Positions 32,069-40,451 of a stretch of 40,977 nt of DNA are shown piece by piece (positions within the stretch are counted from its first letter, which is position 1; every line of letters begins with the position of its first letter). A program made the translations under genes and the position numbers. Source of the DNA: CAYQLK01 sp964426075 (GTDB lineage Bacteria; Patescibacteriota; Microgenomatia; CAYQLK01); the NCBI GenBank assembly GCA_964426075.1, contig CAYROP010000004.1, positions 1 through 40,977 of the forward strand, read 5' to 3'. Under the pieces are notes generated by a model. It made no database searches. It was given only the letters and a program-made list of their open reading frames with translations, and was not told the DNA's origin.

Positions 32069-33787
32069 ATGAAAACATTTAAACCCAAGAATATTAATAA
32101 TCATAATCCTGTTTCTATACAGCCTAAAAGTCCTTTTGATGTCAAAATCATAGGCCTTGGTGGCGTTGGAACCGTTACAAAAAACTTTTTTGTTTATGAA
32201 ACTGAAAACGATATTATTGTTTTAGATTGTGGTATTGGCTTTCCAGACGAAACAAATCTTGGAATCGACTTTGTTTTGCCAGACATCTCTTATCTCATGC
32301 AACCCGAAAAATTCAAAAAAGTCAGAGCATTCCTAATTAGTCACGCTCATGAAGATCATATGGGTGGGCTACCTTATATATTGCCAAAAATCCCCGTACC
32401 AGTTTTTACAGCAAAACTCACGGCCGGTTTTATTAAAGGAAAGCTTGAACAAACCAAAGGAGGAAACCGTTTCCAGATTAATACTATTGAAGAAGGGAAA
32501 ACTTATAGTTTTGGTGATTTTAAAGCAGAATTTGTTCACATTACCCATTCAGTACCTGATTCAAAAGGTATTGTACTTAAGGTTAAGGGTTACACAATTT
32601 ATCACTCACCTGATTTCAAATTTGACTGGACTCCTGTCGATGGTAGAGCTTCAGATGCCACAAGAATTTCACAAATCGCAGGGGAAGATAATGGTGTATT
32701 TTTGCTCTTATCTGACTGTTTAAGAAGCGAGAAAAAAGGATATACGTTATCTGAGGTTAAAATCCAAGATTCGTTTGATAAGATCGTCTCCAAAACAAAA
32801 GGAAATGTCTATATCACTACTGCCTCCTCAAACATATCTAGAATTGATCAGGCTGTTCAGTCGGCTATCAAGTTCAATCGAAAAATAGCTTTGGTCGGTA
32901 GGTCTATCGATCGAAATATTACAATCGCACAAAACTTAGGCTTTATTAATATTCCCAAAAAAATGCTGGTTAAACCTGAAGCAATTCAACACCATCGTAA
33001 TGATTTGGTTGTAATTGTTGCAGGTTCTCAAGCTCAACCAGAGTCAGCCTTATCAATGGCGGTAACTGGTGAACATCGCAAGGTTACTTTAGCCGCCGGT
33101 GACGCGGTCATTTTTTCAGCCGACCCAATTCCTGGCAATGAAACAGCTGTCGACAATATGATTAACTCCTTAACCGCGCTTGGTGTTGAAGTTTACTACT
33201 CCTCGATTTTGGAAGATTTGCATGTTTCAGGTCATGGCGCAGAAATGGATCTTAAACTCATGATGGCTTTAACCAAAGCCAAAAATGTTCTGCCAATCGG
33301 TGGATCGCTCAGACAAATGAAACAATACGGACGAATTGCTTCCGCAATGGGCTACAAAAACGAAAATATTTTAATTCCAAAACCTGCTCAAGAGGTAATT
33401 ATTCATAATCAAAAAATTACTTTTGGCAAAATTATTCCAGCCGAAAATATTTTTGTCGACAGTCTTGAAGCTGGTGAGATCGACGAATCTATTCTCAAAG
33501 ACAGAAGAACCTTATCTTCCGACGGAATTGTGCTTGCAATTCTTAAGATAAATCATGAGGATGGATCTTTGTATCAAGACCCTGAAATAATTACTAGAGG
33601 CTTTATAAAAATTGACAAAAATGAGATAATTAGATCTTCTAAAAGAAGTATCTCAAAAGTTATGGACAATAGATCTCTAATTGATTCAAACTCGTTAAGA
33701 CACAGAATCAAAGAATCTTTAGAGAGATATTTTCTTGAAGAATATCGTAAACGACCATTAGTTTTAATATTTACGATAGAAGTATAG
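32069..33787 (+). CDS. rnj: Ribonuclease J
   Basis: Encodes 572 residues of the metallo-beta-lactamase/beta-CASP family: metal-binding motif SHAHEDHMGGLP (91-102; His92, His94, Asp96, His97), later Asp in YHSPDFKFD, the beta-CASP region with ITTASSNISR, and HVSGHG followed by a C-terminal domain. RNase J is a 5'-3' exonuclease and endonuclease of mRNA and rRNA in bacteria without RNase E, and works with PNPase, encoded 5 kb upstream. The C-terminal end (KRPLVLIFTIEV) matches RNase J proteins. The divergent promoter lies before 32069. ftsK follows 33 bases downstream. Confidence 0.95.
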   Translation: MKTFKPKNINNHNPVSIQPKSPFDVKIIGLGGVGTVTKNFFVYETENDIIVLDCGIGFPDETNLGIDFVLPDISYLMQPEKFKKVRAFLISHAHEDHMGGLPYILPKIPVPVFTAKLTAGFIKGKLEQTKGGNRFQINTIEEGKTYSFGDFKAEFVHITHSVPDSKGIVLKVKGYTIYHSPDFKFDWTPVDGRASDATRISQIAGEDNGVFLLLSDCLRSEKKGYTLSEVKIQDSFDKIVSKTKGNVYITTASSNISRIDQAVQSAIKFNRKIALVGRSIDRNITIAQNLGFINIPKKMLVKPEAIQHHRNDLVVIVAGSQAQPESALSMAVTGEHRKVTLAAGDAVIFSADPIPGNETAVDNMINSLTALGVEVYYSSILEDLHVSGHGAEMDLKLMMALTKAKNVLPIGGSLRQMKQYGRIASAMGYKNENILIPKPAQEVIIHNQKITFGKIIPAENIFVDSLEAGEIDESILKDRRTLSSDGIVLAILKINHEDGSLYQDPEIITRGFIKIDKNEIIRSSKRSISKVMDNRSLIDSNSLRHRIKESLERYFLEEYRKRPLVLIFTIEV

Positions 33788-33820
33788 GTCTAAAGGCCTA
33801 GCAATTAATTTAACCTGCCA

Positions 33821-35923
33821 ATGAGAAAATATAAAAAAAAGCTTAAGAAACAAAAGAAATCTAAGCTTCTTAAGGGTTCAACGATCAAAAGTATATTTGC
33901 TTTAGCAATCCTGGTCTTTTCACTTTTAAGTTTATTATCAGTCTTTGAGCCATCCGGCGGGCTATCTTACTTTTCCGTAAGTCTCAAGTTCATTTTTGGT
34001 TGGTCGGCTTTTGTTATTGCAATTTTAGGTATTGTCTGCGGACTATTCTTATTAGGCTTAAGACTCAAGTTTATAAAGGTCAATTTAATTTTAGGTATTT
34101 TTATAATCGTGGTCTCAATGATTTCCTTCACCTCTGCTTTTTCCTCCTCCTCATCGGGCATTATCGGGTCGGTTGTTTGGTTAACACTTTCAGAAGTACT
34201 AACTCCTCTGGGTGGAATTATAGTTGTCGGTTTCGGTCTAGCTTCTGGACTAATACTTGCAACTGACACTCCATTTAGCGAAGCTTATGCTTTAACGGTA
34301 GGAAGTTTGAGTAAAATTTTCAAAAAAAATCCCAAGCCAAAAGGAATTACTGTTGGACATCAATACCAACAAAACAGCACAGTTGAAATTGCTGCCCCAA
34401 AAGAAGATGATATTGAAAAATTCCGACCAGATACGCCAAACAAAGCTCAAACAAATGTGCCCAAGACAAGGAGAGCTTGGCAATATCCACCACTTTCCAT
34501 TCTTTCTTCAGACTCTGGAGAGCAGGCTGATAGAGGAGATGTTAATAAAAATGCTCACACAATCGAAAAAGTTCTCGAAAGTTTTTCGATTCAAGCAAAA
34601 GTTGTTGAATATAACCCTGGTCCTACTGTTACCCAGTACGCCATTAGTTTGCCACTAGGAACAAAAGTCTCAAAAATTGTAAATCTCGGATCAGACCTTG
34701 CAATGGCTTTGGCAACTCAAACAGGCAATGTCAGAATTGAAGCACCGATACCAGGAAAGTCATTAATTGGAATAGAAATCCCTAATTTAAAAAGAGAAAC
34801 ACTTAATTTACGTCAAATGCTCACCAGCAAAAATATGCAGTCCGAAAAATCAAAACTCGCCTTTGCTTTAGGTCTTGATATCTCTGGTCAACCCGTCGTT
34901 TCTGATATTGGTAAAATGCCTCATATTCTTGTTGCTGGTACGACTGGTTCGGGTAAATCTGTTTTAATCAACTCTATTATTTGTTCAATTTTATTTAGAG
35001 CCAATCCAGATGAGGTAAAATTTATTCTTGTTGATCCAAAACGAGTTGAGCTTGCCCCATTTAATGGAATTCCTCATTTACTTAATCCTGTAATTGTAGA
35101 GCCAGAAAAAACTCTTTCAGCACTAAAATGGTCTGTTAGAGAAATGGATAACAGGTACGAATTACTATCTCAGGCTGGAGTTAAAAATATTGAAGAATAC
35201 AATCGTCAGTCCGGCTTCCAAGCTATGCCGTTTATTGTTATTGTTATTGACGAGCTTAACACCGTAATGAAATTAGCTGCAATTGAGGTTGAGCAGGCAA
35301 TTGTCCGACTTGCTCAAATGGCTAGAGCCGTTGGAATCCACTTAATTTTAGCTACACAAAGGCCTTCCGTTGATGTTATTACCGGTGTTATTAAAGCTAA
35401 TATTCCGACACGTATTGCATTTAATGTTACTTCTCAAACCGACTCTAGAGTAATTATTGACATGTCAGGAGCAGAAAAACTTTTGGGTAAAGGGGATATG
35501 TTATATGTTCCACCTGATTCATCAAAGATTGCTCGTATTCAAGGTGTTTATGTCAGTAATGACGAAATCCACAACCTAGTTTCCTTCTTGAAGAGTAGTG
35601 GGCAAGAGCCAGAGTATGTTGAAGAGATTACCAGTATGGCAGTTGGAAGGAATGCAGGAGGGGCAGGTGGTGGGGCCAGTGATCGAGATCCTTTATTTGA
35701 AGAGGCGCTGTACGCAATTATTTCTCAGAATAAAGCATCTTCTTCGTTTTTGATGCGTAAATTAGGTGTCGGTTATGCCAGGTCGGCAAAAATTATTGAT
35801 CAACTGGAAGAAGCCGGTGTCGTTAGTCCTGGCGATGGCTCAAAGCCTCGTGAGCTATTAATTACAGACCCCGCGCTTGTACTTGGTACGACTAGCGATT
35901 CTACTCAAGAGAAAATAGATTAG
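33821..35923 (+). CDS. ftsK: FtsK/SpoIIIE DNA translocase
   Basis: Encodes 700 residues: very basic N-terminus (KKKLKKQKKSK), four membrane segments (about 25-150), a short linker, then the alpha/beta motor domains with Walker A GTTGSGKS (373-380) and Walker B VIVIDEL (Asp477, Glu478). The gamma winged-helix domain is at the C-terminus (SFLMRKLGVGYARSAKIIDQ). FtsK pumps chromosomal DNA through the closing septum. The linker is much shorter than in E. coli FtsK, as in SpoIIIE-type proteins. It follows rnj and precedes rodZ, which has its own promoter. Confidence 0.95.
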   Translation: MRKYKKKLKKQKKSKLLKGSTIKSIFALAILVFSLLSLLSVFEPSGGLSYFSVSLKFIFGWSAFVIAILGIVCGLFLLGLRLKFIKVNLILGIFIIVVSMISFTSAFSSSSSGIIGSVVWLTLSEVLTPLGGIIVVGFGLASGLILATDTPFSEAYALTVGSLSKIFKKNPKPKGITVGHQYQQNSTVEIAAPKEDDIEKFRPDTPNKAQTNVPKTRRAWQYPPLSILSSDSGEQADRGDVNKNAHTIEKVLESFSIQAKVVEYNPGPTVTQYAISLPLGTKVSKIVNLGSDLAMALATQTGNVRIEAPIPGKSLIGIEIPNLKRETLNLRQMLTSKNMQSEKSKLAFALGLDISGQPVVSDIGKMPHILVAGTTGSGKSVLINSIICSILFRANPDEVKFILVDPKRVELAPFNGIPHLLNPVIVEPEKTLSALKWSVREMDNRYELLSQAGVKNIEEYNRQSGFQAMPFIVIVIDELNTVMKLAAIEVEQAIVRLAQMARAVGIHLILATQRPSVDVITGVIKANIPTRIAFNVTSQTDSRVIIDMSGAEKLLGKGDMLYVPPDSSKIARIQGVYVSNDEIHNLVSFLKSSGQEPEYVEEITSMAVGRNAGGAGGGASDRDPLFEEALYAIISQNKASSSFLMRKLGVGYARSAKIIDQLEEAGVVSPGDGSKPRELLITDPALVLGTTSDSTQEKID

Positions 35924-35925
35924 TT

Positions 35926-35954
35926 TTCATAAAATTGCCACTAGGTTGTAAAAT
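35926..35954 (+). promoter_or_regulatory. Promoter before rodZ, near-leaderless transcript
   Basis: TTCATA (35926-35931), 17-base spacer, TAAAAT (35949-35954). With the usual offset, transcription starts about 3 bases before the ATG at 35964, so the mRNA would have almost no leader. Confidence 0.55.
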
Positions 35955-35963
35955 ACCCCCACT

Positions 35964-36602
35964 ATGCAAAAGTCAGGTGAAAAATTAAGAAGTGAGAGGT
36001 TAAAAAAAGGTTACACACTTGAACGTATAGAGCATGAAATAAAAATTAAAAAAGCTGTATTATCAAAAATAGAGGAAGGTGATTTTAAAAATTTACCACC
36101 ATCTACTTTTGTTAAGGGCTTCATTAGAAATTACGCAATTTTTTTAAACCTTGACCCAGAAAACATTGTAGCCTTGTATCGCAGAGAAACAGACAAACCT
36201 GATAATTTGGCCACAACCAAACCATTCTTAACTCAACTATCCAACTCTATATTCTCAATTACTCCACAAAGAATGTTTTATTTTGCAATTGGTGTAATTG
36301 CACTTTTATTTTTATATTATTTTAGTAATTTATTTCTTTCTCTTTCTTCTGGTCCTAGGTTAGATATTGTATCTCCACAAAATAACCAAGAATTCAACAC
36401 AAAAAACATTTTTATAACGGGTAAGACTGGATCAGATTCTACTTTATTTATTAATAATAATCAGACATCATTAACCACAAAAGGCGAATTTTCAAAACCG
36501 GTAATTCTTGATTCAGGCTTAAACAAATATGAAATAGTTTCAATTGATAGAAACAATCGAAAGACAACCAAAATCCTCACAATTTTTTATAATCCTCAGT
36601 AG
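35964..36602 (+). CDS. rodZ: RodZ-like cytoskeletal membrane protein
   Basis: Encodes 212 residues with the RodZ plan: an N-terminal helix-turn-helix (GEKLRSERLKKGYTLERIEHE, 5-25, then ISKIEEG-like VLSKIEEGDFKNLP), KGFIRNYA near 50-57, a linker, one transmembrane helix (about 94-115) and a small external beta domain with SPQNNQEF. RodZ links MreB to the cell envelope to set cell shape; no mreB is in the window. The external domain is short and Ig-like in style rather than the classical RodZ C-terminal domain. No Shine-Dalgarno site; a promoter lies directly before the start. Confidence 0.82.
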   Translation: MQKSGEKLRSERLKKGYTLERIEHEIKIKKAVLSKIEEGDFKNLPPSTFVKGFIRNYAIFLNLDPENIVALYRRETDKPDNLATTKPFLTQLSNSIFSITPQRMFYFAIGVIALLFLYYFSNLFLSLSSGPRLDIVSPQNNQEFNTKNIFITGKTGSDSTLFINNNQTSLTTKGEFSKPVILDSGLNKYEIVSIDRNNRKTTKILTIFYNPQ

Positions 36603-36622
36603 TTTTCACGACTAAGAAGTCG

Positions 36623-36650
36623 TTGACTTACACGGACACTCTGATAAAAT
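36623..36650 (+). promoter_or_regulatory. Promoter before the two small membrane-associated genes
   Basis: TTGACT (36623-36628), 16-base spacer, TAAAAT (36645-36650). A small ACGACT/AGTCGT hairpin (36608-36623) just upstream may help end the rodZ transcript. Confidence 0.6.
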
Positions 36651-36687
36651 TACCCCCAGAGTCATTATAAAATCAAAGCTGCCCAAT

Positions 36688-36936
36688 ATGGATCCTGTCC
36701 AATTTATTATTCTTCTAATCGCAATTATCGTTACTGCTGCTATCCTTTTTATTGGATATCAAGTGTATCAACTCTTGAAAGATCTTAGAGTCAGTCTCAG
36801 AAAAATGAATCGAATCTTAGACGATACAGGGGACATAACCGAAAGTGTTAAACAGCCAGTTAGTTCGTTAGCCAATCTTACTTCAGGGATTCAAGCTGGT
36901 ATTGGAATTGTTGAAAAGTTTGCTAATCGCAAGTAA
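36688..36936 (+). CDS. Small membrane-anchored protein (DUF948-like)
   Basis: Encodes 82 residues: an N-terminal transmembrane helix (about 5-27), then an amphipathic helix with KDLRVSLRKMNRILDDTGDI and a weakly hydrophobic tail. This layout matches small DUF948-type general stress membrane proteins, but the sequence is too short for certainty. Its stop overlaps the start of the next gene (TAATGG at 36934-36939), so the two are translationally coupled and may act together at the inner face of the membrane. Confidence 0.75.
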   Translation: MDPVQFIILLIAIIVTAAILFIGYQVYQLLKDLRVSLRKMNRILDDTGDITESVKQPVSSLANLTSGIQAGIGIVEKFANRK

Positions 36937-37331
36937 TGGATGACGAAAAAAAGAATATCACTGTTAGTTTTTTGATTGGAACAGCCATTGGGGCAGGAGT
37001 GGCTTATTTTATTTCTGACTCTGGCAGAAAAAAAACACCTGAACTCTATGACTATGTTAAAAAATCTCTAGAAAATATCATTGATGATCCACAAAAAACT
37101 CTCCATACTGCCGAAAATGAAGTAAAAGAAAAAGCTGTAGATTTAAAAGATGGAGTTAGCGAAACAATTGAAAGTATTAAAACAATCGGAAGTCTAAATA
37201 TTGACAAACTCTTACCACGCGATTTAGAGCCATCTAATGTTAATCCTACAGAAGATACAATAAAAGCCGAGGCGCAAGTGGCTGTCGAAGCTCCGACAAA
37301 GAAAACACGTAGATTTTTCAAGAAAAAGTAA
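36936..37331 (+). CDS. YtxH-like membrane-associated protein
   Basis: Encodes 131 residues with one hydrophobic glycine-rich helix (SFLIGTAIGAGVAYFISDSG, 11-30), typical of YtxH-family proteins. A charged helical region with ENEVKEKAVDLKDGVSETIES, an acidic linker and a basic end RRFFKKK follow. The GTAIGAGVAYF pattern is the family hallmark. It is often paired with DUF948-like genes in stress-response operons; the function is not known. Overlaps the upstream gene by one base. No terminator is apparent before the next promoter at 37367. Confidence 0.78.
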   Translation: MDDEKKNITVSFLIGTAIGAGVAYFISDSGRKKTPELYDYVKKSLENIIDDPQKTLHTAENEVKEKAVDLKDGVSETIESIKTIGSLNIDKLLPRDLEPSNVNPTEDTIKAEAQVAVEAPTKKTRRFFKKK

Positions 37332-37366
37332 TTAATCAAATTTATTCAGCATATAAACACTATGGG

Positions 37367-37395
37367 TTGTTTTTCAGCCTAATTAGTTGTAATAT
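37367..37395 (+). promoter_or_regulatory. Promoter of the acyltransferase-like gene
   Basis: TTGTTT (37367-37372), 17-base spacer, TAATAT (37390-37395). It would give a leader of about 17 bases without a Shine-Dalgarno site. Confidence 0.55.
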
Positions 37396-37418
37396 ACTCT
37401 GCCTATCACAAAAATCTT

Positions 37419-38360
37419 ATGAGAGAAAAAGAGCCTTATTATTTTGAAAAACCAGATGCTACCCGACCGCTTACCAGAATGGAGCGTGTTGGGCTCAGAG
37501 CCTATCATTTGTCAATGGAACGATCAGGTCCAAATCAAAACCTTAAAAATCCTTTTGCGAAAGCATCATTTGAACAAGTATTGGATGATATTGCGCAAGG
37601 TAACCCATTTTCTCATCCACTAAAAGACGAACGGTTAAAATCTTATTCTGAATACGACGTAAATATTGAGGGCGAAGAATTTATTCCCCAGTCAGGATCC
37701 TTCGTTGTAATTTCTAATCACTACAATCGGGGGATACACAAAGGGATGTCTCAGACACCAGTAATGTCCCACGCCATAAGTCAATATCTTCCGGATGGAG
37801 ATACAAGAAAATTTATTCCAGTTATTGAAAATGAAAAAGAGCTTGTTAGAAAAACAGAGGACAACACCAGATTGGATTTGATATATCCACATATGCCTCA
37901 ACCAGTAAGAAAAAGTATTCACGCTAGTATCGAAAAAGTCGTTGGGCCAGTTGATGGTATTGCAAATCAAGTTCTATTTAATACTTCAGTGGTATTTGGG
38001 ATGATTCCGACAAATACTCATTCGAGAGAAATTCCAAAAGTATTTAAGAATGGTGATGTTCTTGTTTTGTATCCAACAGGAAAAGATGAATTTGAGTTGC
38101 ATGAAGTCGATCCAATGGCAGGCAAGCTTGCTGAATTAGCTGGAGCAATGCGGGTACCAATGCTTCCAGTAGGATATTGGTTTAATCGCAAACAGAAAGC
38201 GTACCAGATTAGGATCGGCCAACCATTTGTTGTTTGTAGGGATAAAAATGATCCAGATTCGAACACCAAAAACGCCGAAAAATTAGGTTTAGAAATTGCC
38301 AGACTTCTACCTGTTAGAATGCGAGGTCCTTATACACAATTACTTGAAGACCAAGTTTAA
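37419..38360 (+). CDS. PlsC-like acyltransferase with altered catalytic motif
   Basis: Encodes 313 residues. The central part follows the glycerolipid acyltransferase pattern: NIEGEEFIPQSGSFVVISNHYNRG (block 1, His101), then GDVLVLYPTGKDEFE (block 3 region, FPEG replaced by YPTG), then AGAMRVPMLPVGYW and RIGQPF. Family enzymes need H-x4-D; here the position after four residues is Ile106, not Asp, so the usual charge relay is missing. There is no clear transmembrane segment. It could be a divergent acyltransferase using another acid, or a non-catalytic homolog. It is convergent with the Cys/His-motif gene that ends 26 bases away. Confidence 0.7.
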   Translation: MREKEPYYFEKPDATRPLTRMERVGLRAYHLSMERSGPNQNLKNPFAKASFEQVLDDIAQGNPFSHPLKDERLKSYSEYDVNIEGEEFIPQSGSFVVISNHYNRGIHKGMSQTPVMSHAISQYLPDGDTRKFIPVIENEKELVRKTEDNTRLDLIYPHMPQPVRKSIHASIEKVVGPVDGIANQVLFNTSVVFGMIPTNTHSREIPKVFKNGDVLVLYPTGKDEFELHEVDPMAGKLAELAGAMRVPMLPVGYWFNRKQKAYQIRIGQPFVVCRDKNDPDSNTKNAEKLGLEIARLLPVRMRGPYTQLLEDQV

Positions 38361-38385
38361 TTCGTTGTAAATTGATCAATCGTTC

Positions 38386-39555
38386 TCATTGGAATTTTTT
38401 ACCTAAAGTTTCGAAACATTTATCCTGATATTTTGGATCTAGCAAGAAATTACATTCTTTGTCTAACTCTTCTTTTGTGTCCGATCCCCATTCATCAATT
38501 GACTTAAAAAAAACACTGTAACAAAAGTCAATTTTCTCTCCTGTCATATCACAGAAACTTTTTAAGTTTTTTTTATCACCGACGTCTCCAATAATTGATT
38601 CAACAGCTCCGTTGATACAACTTTCAATTCCAAAATTAAATTTTAATTTTTGACAGTTAGAATAAATTTCTTTTAATTTCCCCGTATTTGCTTGTGTGTA
38701 AACACGAGTCATTCTTTTTAAACATTCCTTTTCATAACCACTTCTTACTTTCAAACACAAACTAACAGCATTATCAAAATTTCCTTTTGATGTAACAAAA
38801 AAGAATGCACCTTTCCAATAGTAACAAAGTGGCCAATATTTCGGATCAATATCCCCACAAGGCTTATCAAAATTTTCACCTTCGACCAGTTTGTTTCTAG
38901 ATCCAGCTGAAGTACTCATAAAATTTTCCATAAATGTTCCACCATGGCACATTGACCTATAGGCCTGTGTGTCATAAAGATCACAAATTTCTAAAGCTTC
39001 CTTGAGTGAGTTGTTGGTAAGAATCATGGCAATATGTCCAAGTCCATGTACACATTCAACATGTTGGCTTACTTCTTTAATAACCTCTCCCTTTTTACAT
39101 ACGGTAACAAATTTACTTTTTATCACATCTTTATCGTCAGTGGTTTCAAAACCTTGGGTTTTGAAGTACTGCATTAAAGCGCCATGTGAAAAACCATAAA
39201 TACATAATTCCAAATTCGACCCAGTAAAAGTAATCAAATAGTCACCAGTTTTCTTATATACTTCTTTTCCAATGTTGTGTGAAATAGTATGACAGTTATC
39301 CAGTTCTTGAGCTGACAAATTAGTAACCATAAAAGTTTTAATTTGATCAAACGTAAACTCTTTTACCAATTGCTCCGCAACCTTGTCGTAACAATGATCC
39401 TTATCTTTATCGTTTATGCATGTCTTCATAAACAATGCAAGTTCTTTATTTTCTGTTCTATCTGTAAAACTCACATCAAATTTTACAAGGCCAAAACCTA
39501 TTAAAAACAAAATTAAAAATGAAAAAAACAAACTAAAAAATTGTACCCGAATCAT
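38386..39555 (-). CDS. Anchored extracytoplasmic Cys/His-motif protein, paralog 3
   Basis: Encodes 389 residues from ATG 39555 (a TTG at 39582 in frame is less likely). After a membrane anchor (about 5-24) it repeats the motif series of the genes at 29515 and 30711 in diverged form: CHTISHNIG (C88, H89, H93), CIYGFSHG (C118, H124), CVHGLGH (C168, H170, H174) and MCHGGTFMEN (C203, H204), with spacing close to the other two. The most conserved feature across paralogs is the C-x-H-G-x-G-H unit. It is divergent from the copper-monooxygenase-like gene starting at 39594, with only 38 bases between starts, so the two probably share a control region. Confidence 0.78.
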   Translation of the reverse strand: MIRVQFFSLFFSFLILFLIGFGLVKFDVSFTDRTENKELALFMKTCINDKDKDHCYDKVAEQLVKEFTFDQIKTFMVTNLSAQELDNCHTISHNIGKEVYKKTGDYLITFTGSNLELCIYGFSHGALMQYFKTQGFETTDDKDVIKSKFVTVCKKGEVIKEVSQHVECVHGLGHIAMILTNNSLKEALEICDLYDTQAYRSMCHGGTFMENFMSTSAGSRNKLVEGENFDKPCGDIDPKYWPLCYYWKGAFFFVTSKGNFDNAVSLCLKVRSGYEKECLKRMTRVYTQANTGKLKEIYSNCQKLKFNFGIESCINGAVESIIGDVGDKKNLKSFCDMTGEKIDFCYSVFFKSIDEWGSDTKEELDKECNFLLDPKYQDKCFETLGKKFQ

Positions 39556-39593
39556 TGGTAATCGAATATAGATATTATACAATAGTACAACTC

Positions 39594-40451
39594 ATGTTCT
39601 TACATAAAAAACTTGTATTTCTCTGGTTTTTATTTTTTTTAATTTCATTCTCTTCATTATATTTTTTTAAAGACAAAGTATTTGAAGTAGAAAGTGATTT
39701 TTTAGGTCTCGAGCCAGGTAATGAATATGGTGTCTATAATTTCAAAAAACATTCTATTCCCAGTAATGGTTGGATAACCGGCGTAGAATTTGAAATTACC
39801 GGCGCACCCAAAGAAAGAGTGCATCACGCAATTCTCGTTAATAACTCCAGGCGAGATAGGGCATGTCCTAATTTTTTCCCTGATAGACTTCATGCTACCG
39901 CCAAAGAATTTACTCCTCTATATTTACCAGCTGGATATGGTTACTACATGAAACAAAAAGAACAACTGGGAACATATATTCACCTATTTAATACTTCAAC
40001 AGAAGAATACAAAGACATAAAAATTAAAGCAAAAATTCATTTTCAGCCAGAATCATTTATTAGGAGATTAAAATTTGCTCATCCAATTTGGGTTGATGTA
40101 AAAAAGTGCGAATGGGACACTAGTGTTTTTATTCCTCCAAAAAAGACAGAAACACTCACCTTAACTCATCCAGATACTGTTCCAACAAATGCTAGATTAA
40201 TATACGCATGGGGCCATCTGCACAATTACGGAAAAAACTTAAAGCTTAAAGTAGGCGATGTAGAAATTAATTATGTTCCAGAAACAGAAGATGGAGTAAT
40301 CAAAAAAATAAACTTCTTTAGTGATATTGACGATCAAAACTTCAAAGTATATGGTGGGCAAAAAATTGAAATTGAAGGACTGTATGAAAATCCTTTAGAT
40401 ACTGAAACGGACGCCATGGCTTCTTCAATAATATATTTACACTATCAATGA
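39594..40451 (+). CDS. Type II copper monooxygenase-like protein (PHM/DBH family)
   Basis: Encodes 285 residues from ATG 39594 (a TTG at 39555 would lie in the divergent gene). After a membrane anchor (about 7-25) the domain order and ligands match peptidylglycine alpha-hydroxylating and dopamine beta-monooxygenases. His77-His78 in RVHHAILVN and His130 in GTYIHLFN fit the CuH site. His208-x-His210 in WGHLHNYG and Met275 in TDAMASSIIYLHY fit the CuM site, so all six expected copper ligands are present. Such enzymes hydroxylate C-H bonds using O2 and ascorbate. Substrate unknown. It overlaps the next convergent gene, a homolog, by seven bases. Confidence 0.75.
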   Translation: MFLHKKLVFLWFLFFLISFSSLYFFKDKVFEVESDFLGLEPGNEYGVYNFKKHSIPSNGWITGVEFEITGAPKERVHHAILVNNSRRDRACPNFFPDRLHATAKEFTPLYLPAGYGYYMKQKEQLGTYIHLFNTSTEEYKDIKIKAKIHFQPESFIRRLKFAHPIWVDVKKCEWDTSVFIPPKKTETLTLTHPDTVPTNARLIYAWGHLHNYGKNLKLKVGDVEINYVPETEDGVIKKINFFSDIDDQNFKVYGGQKIEIEGLYENPLDTETDAMASSIIYLHYQ

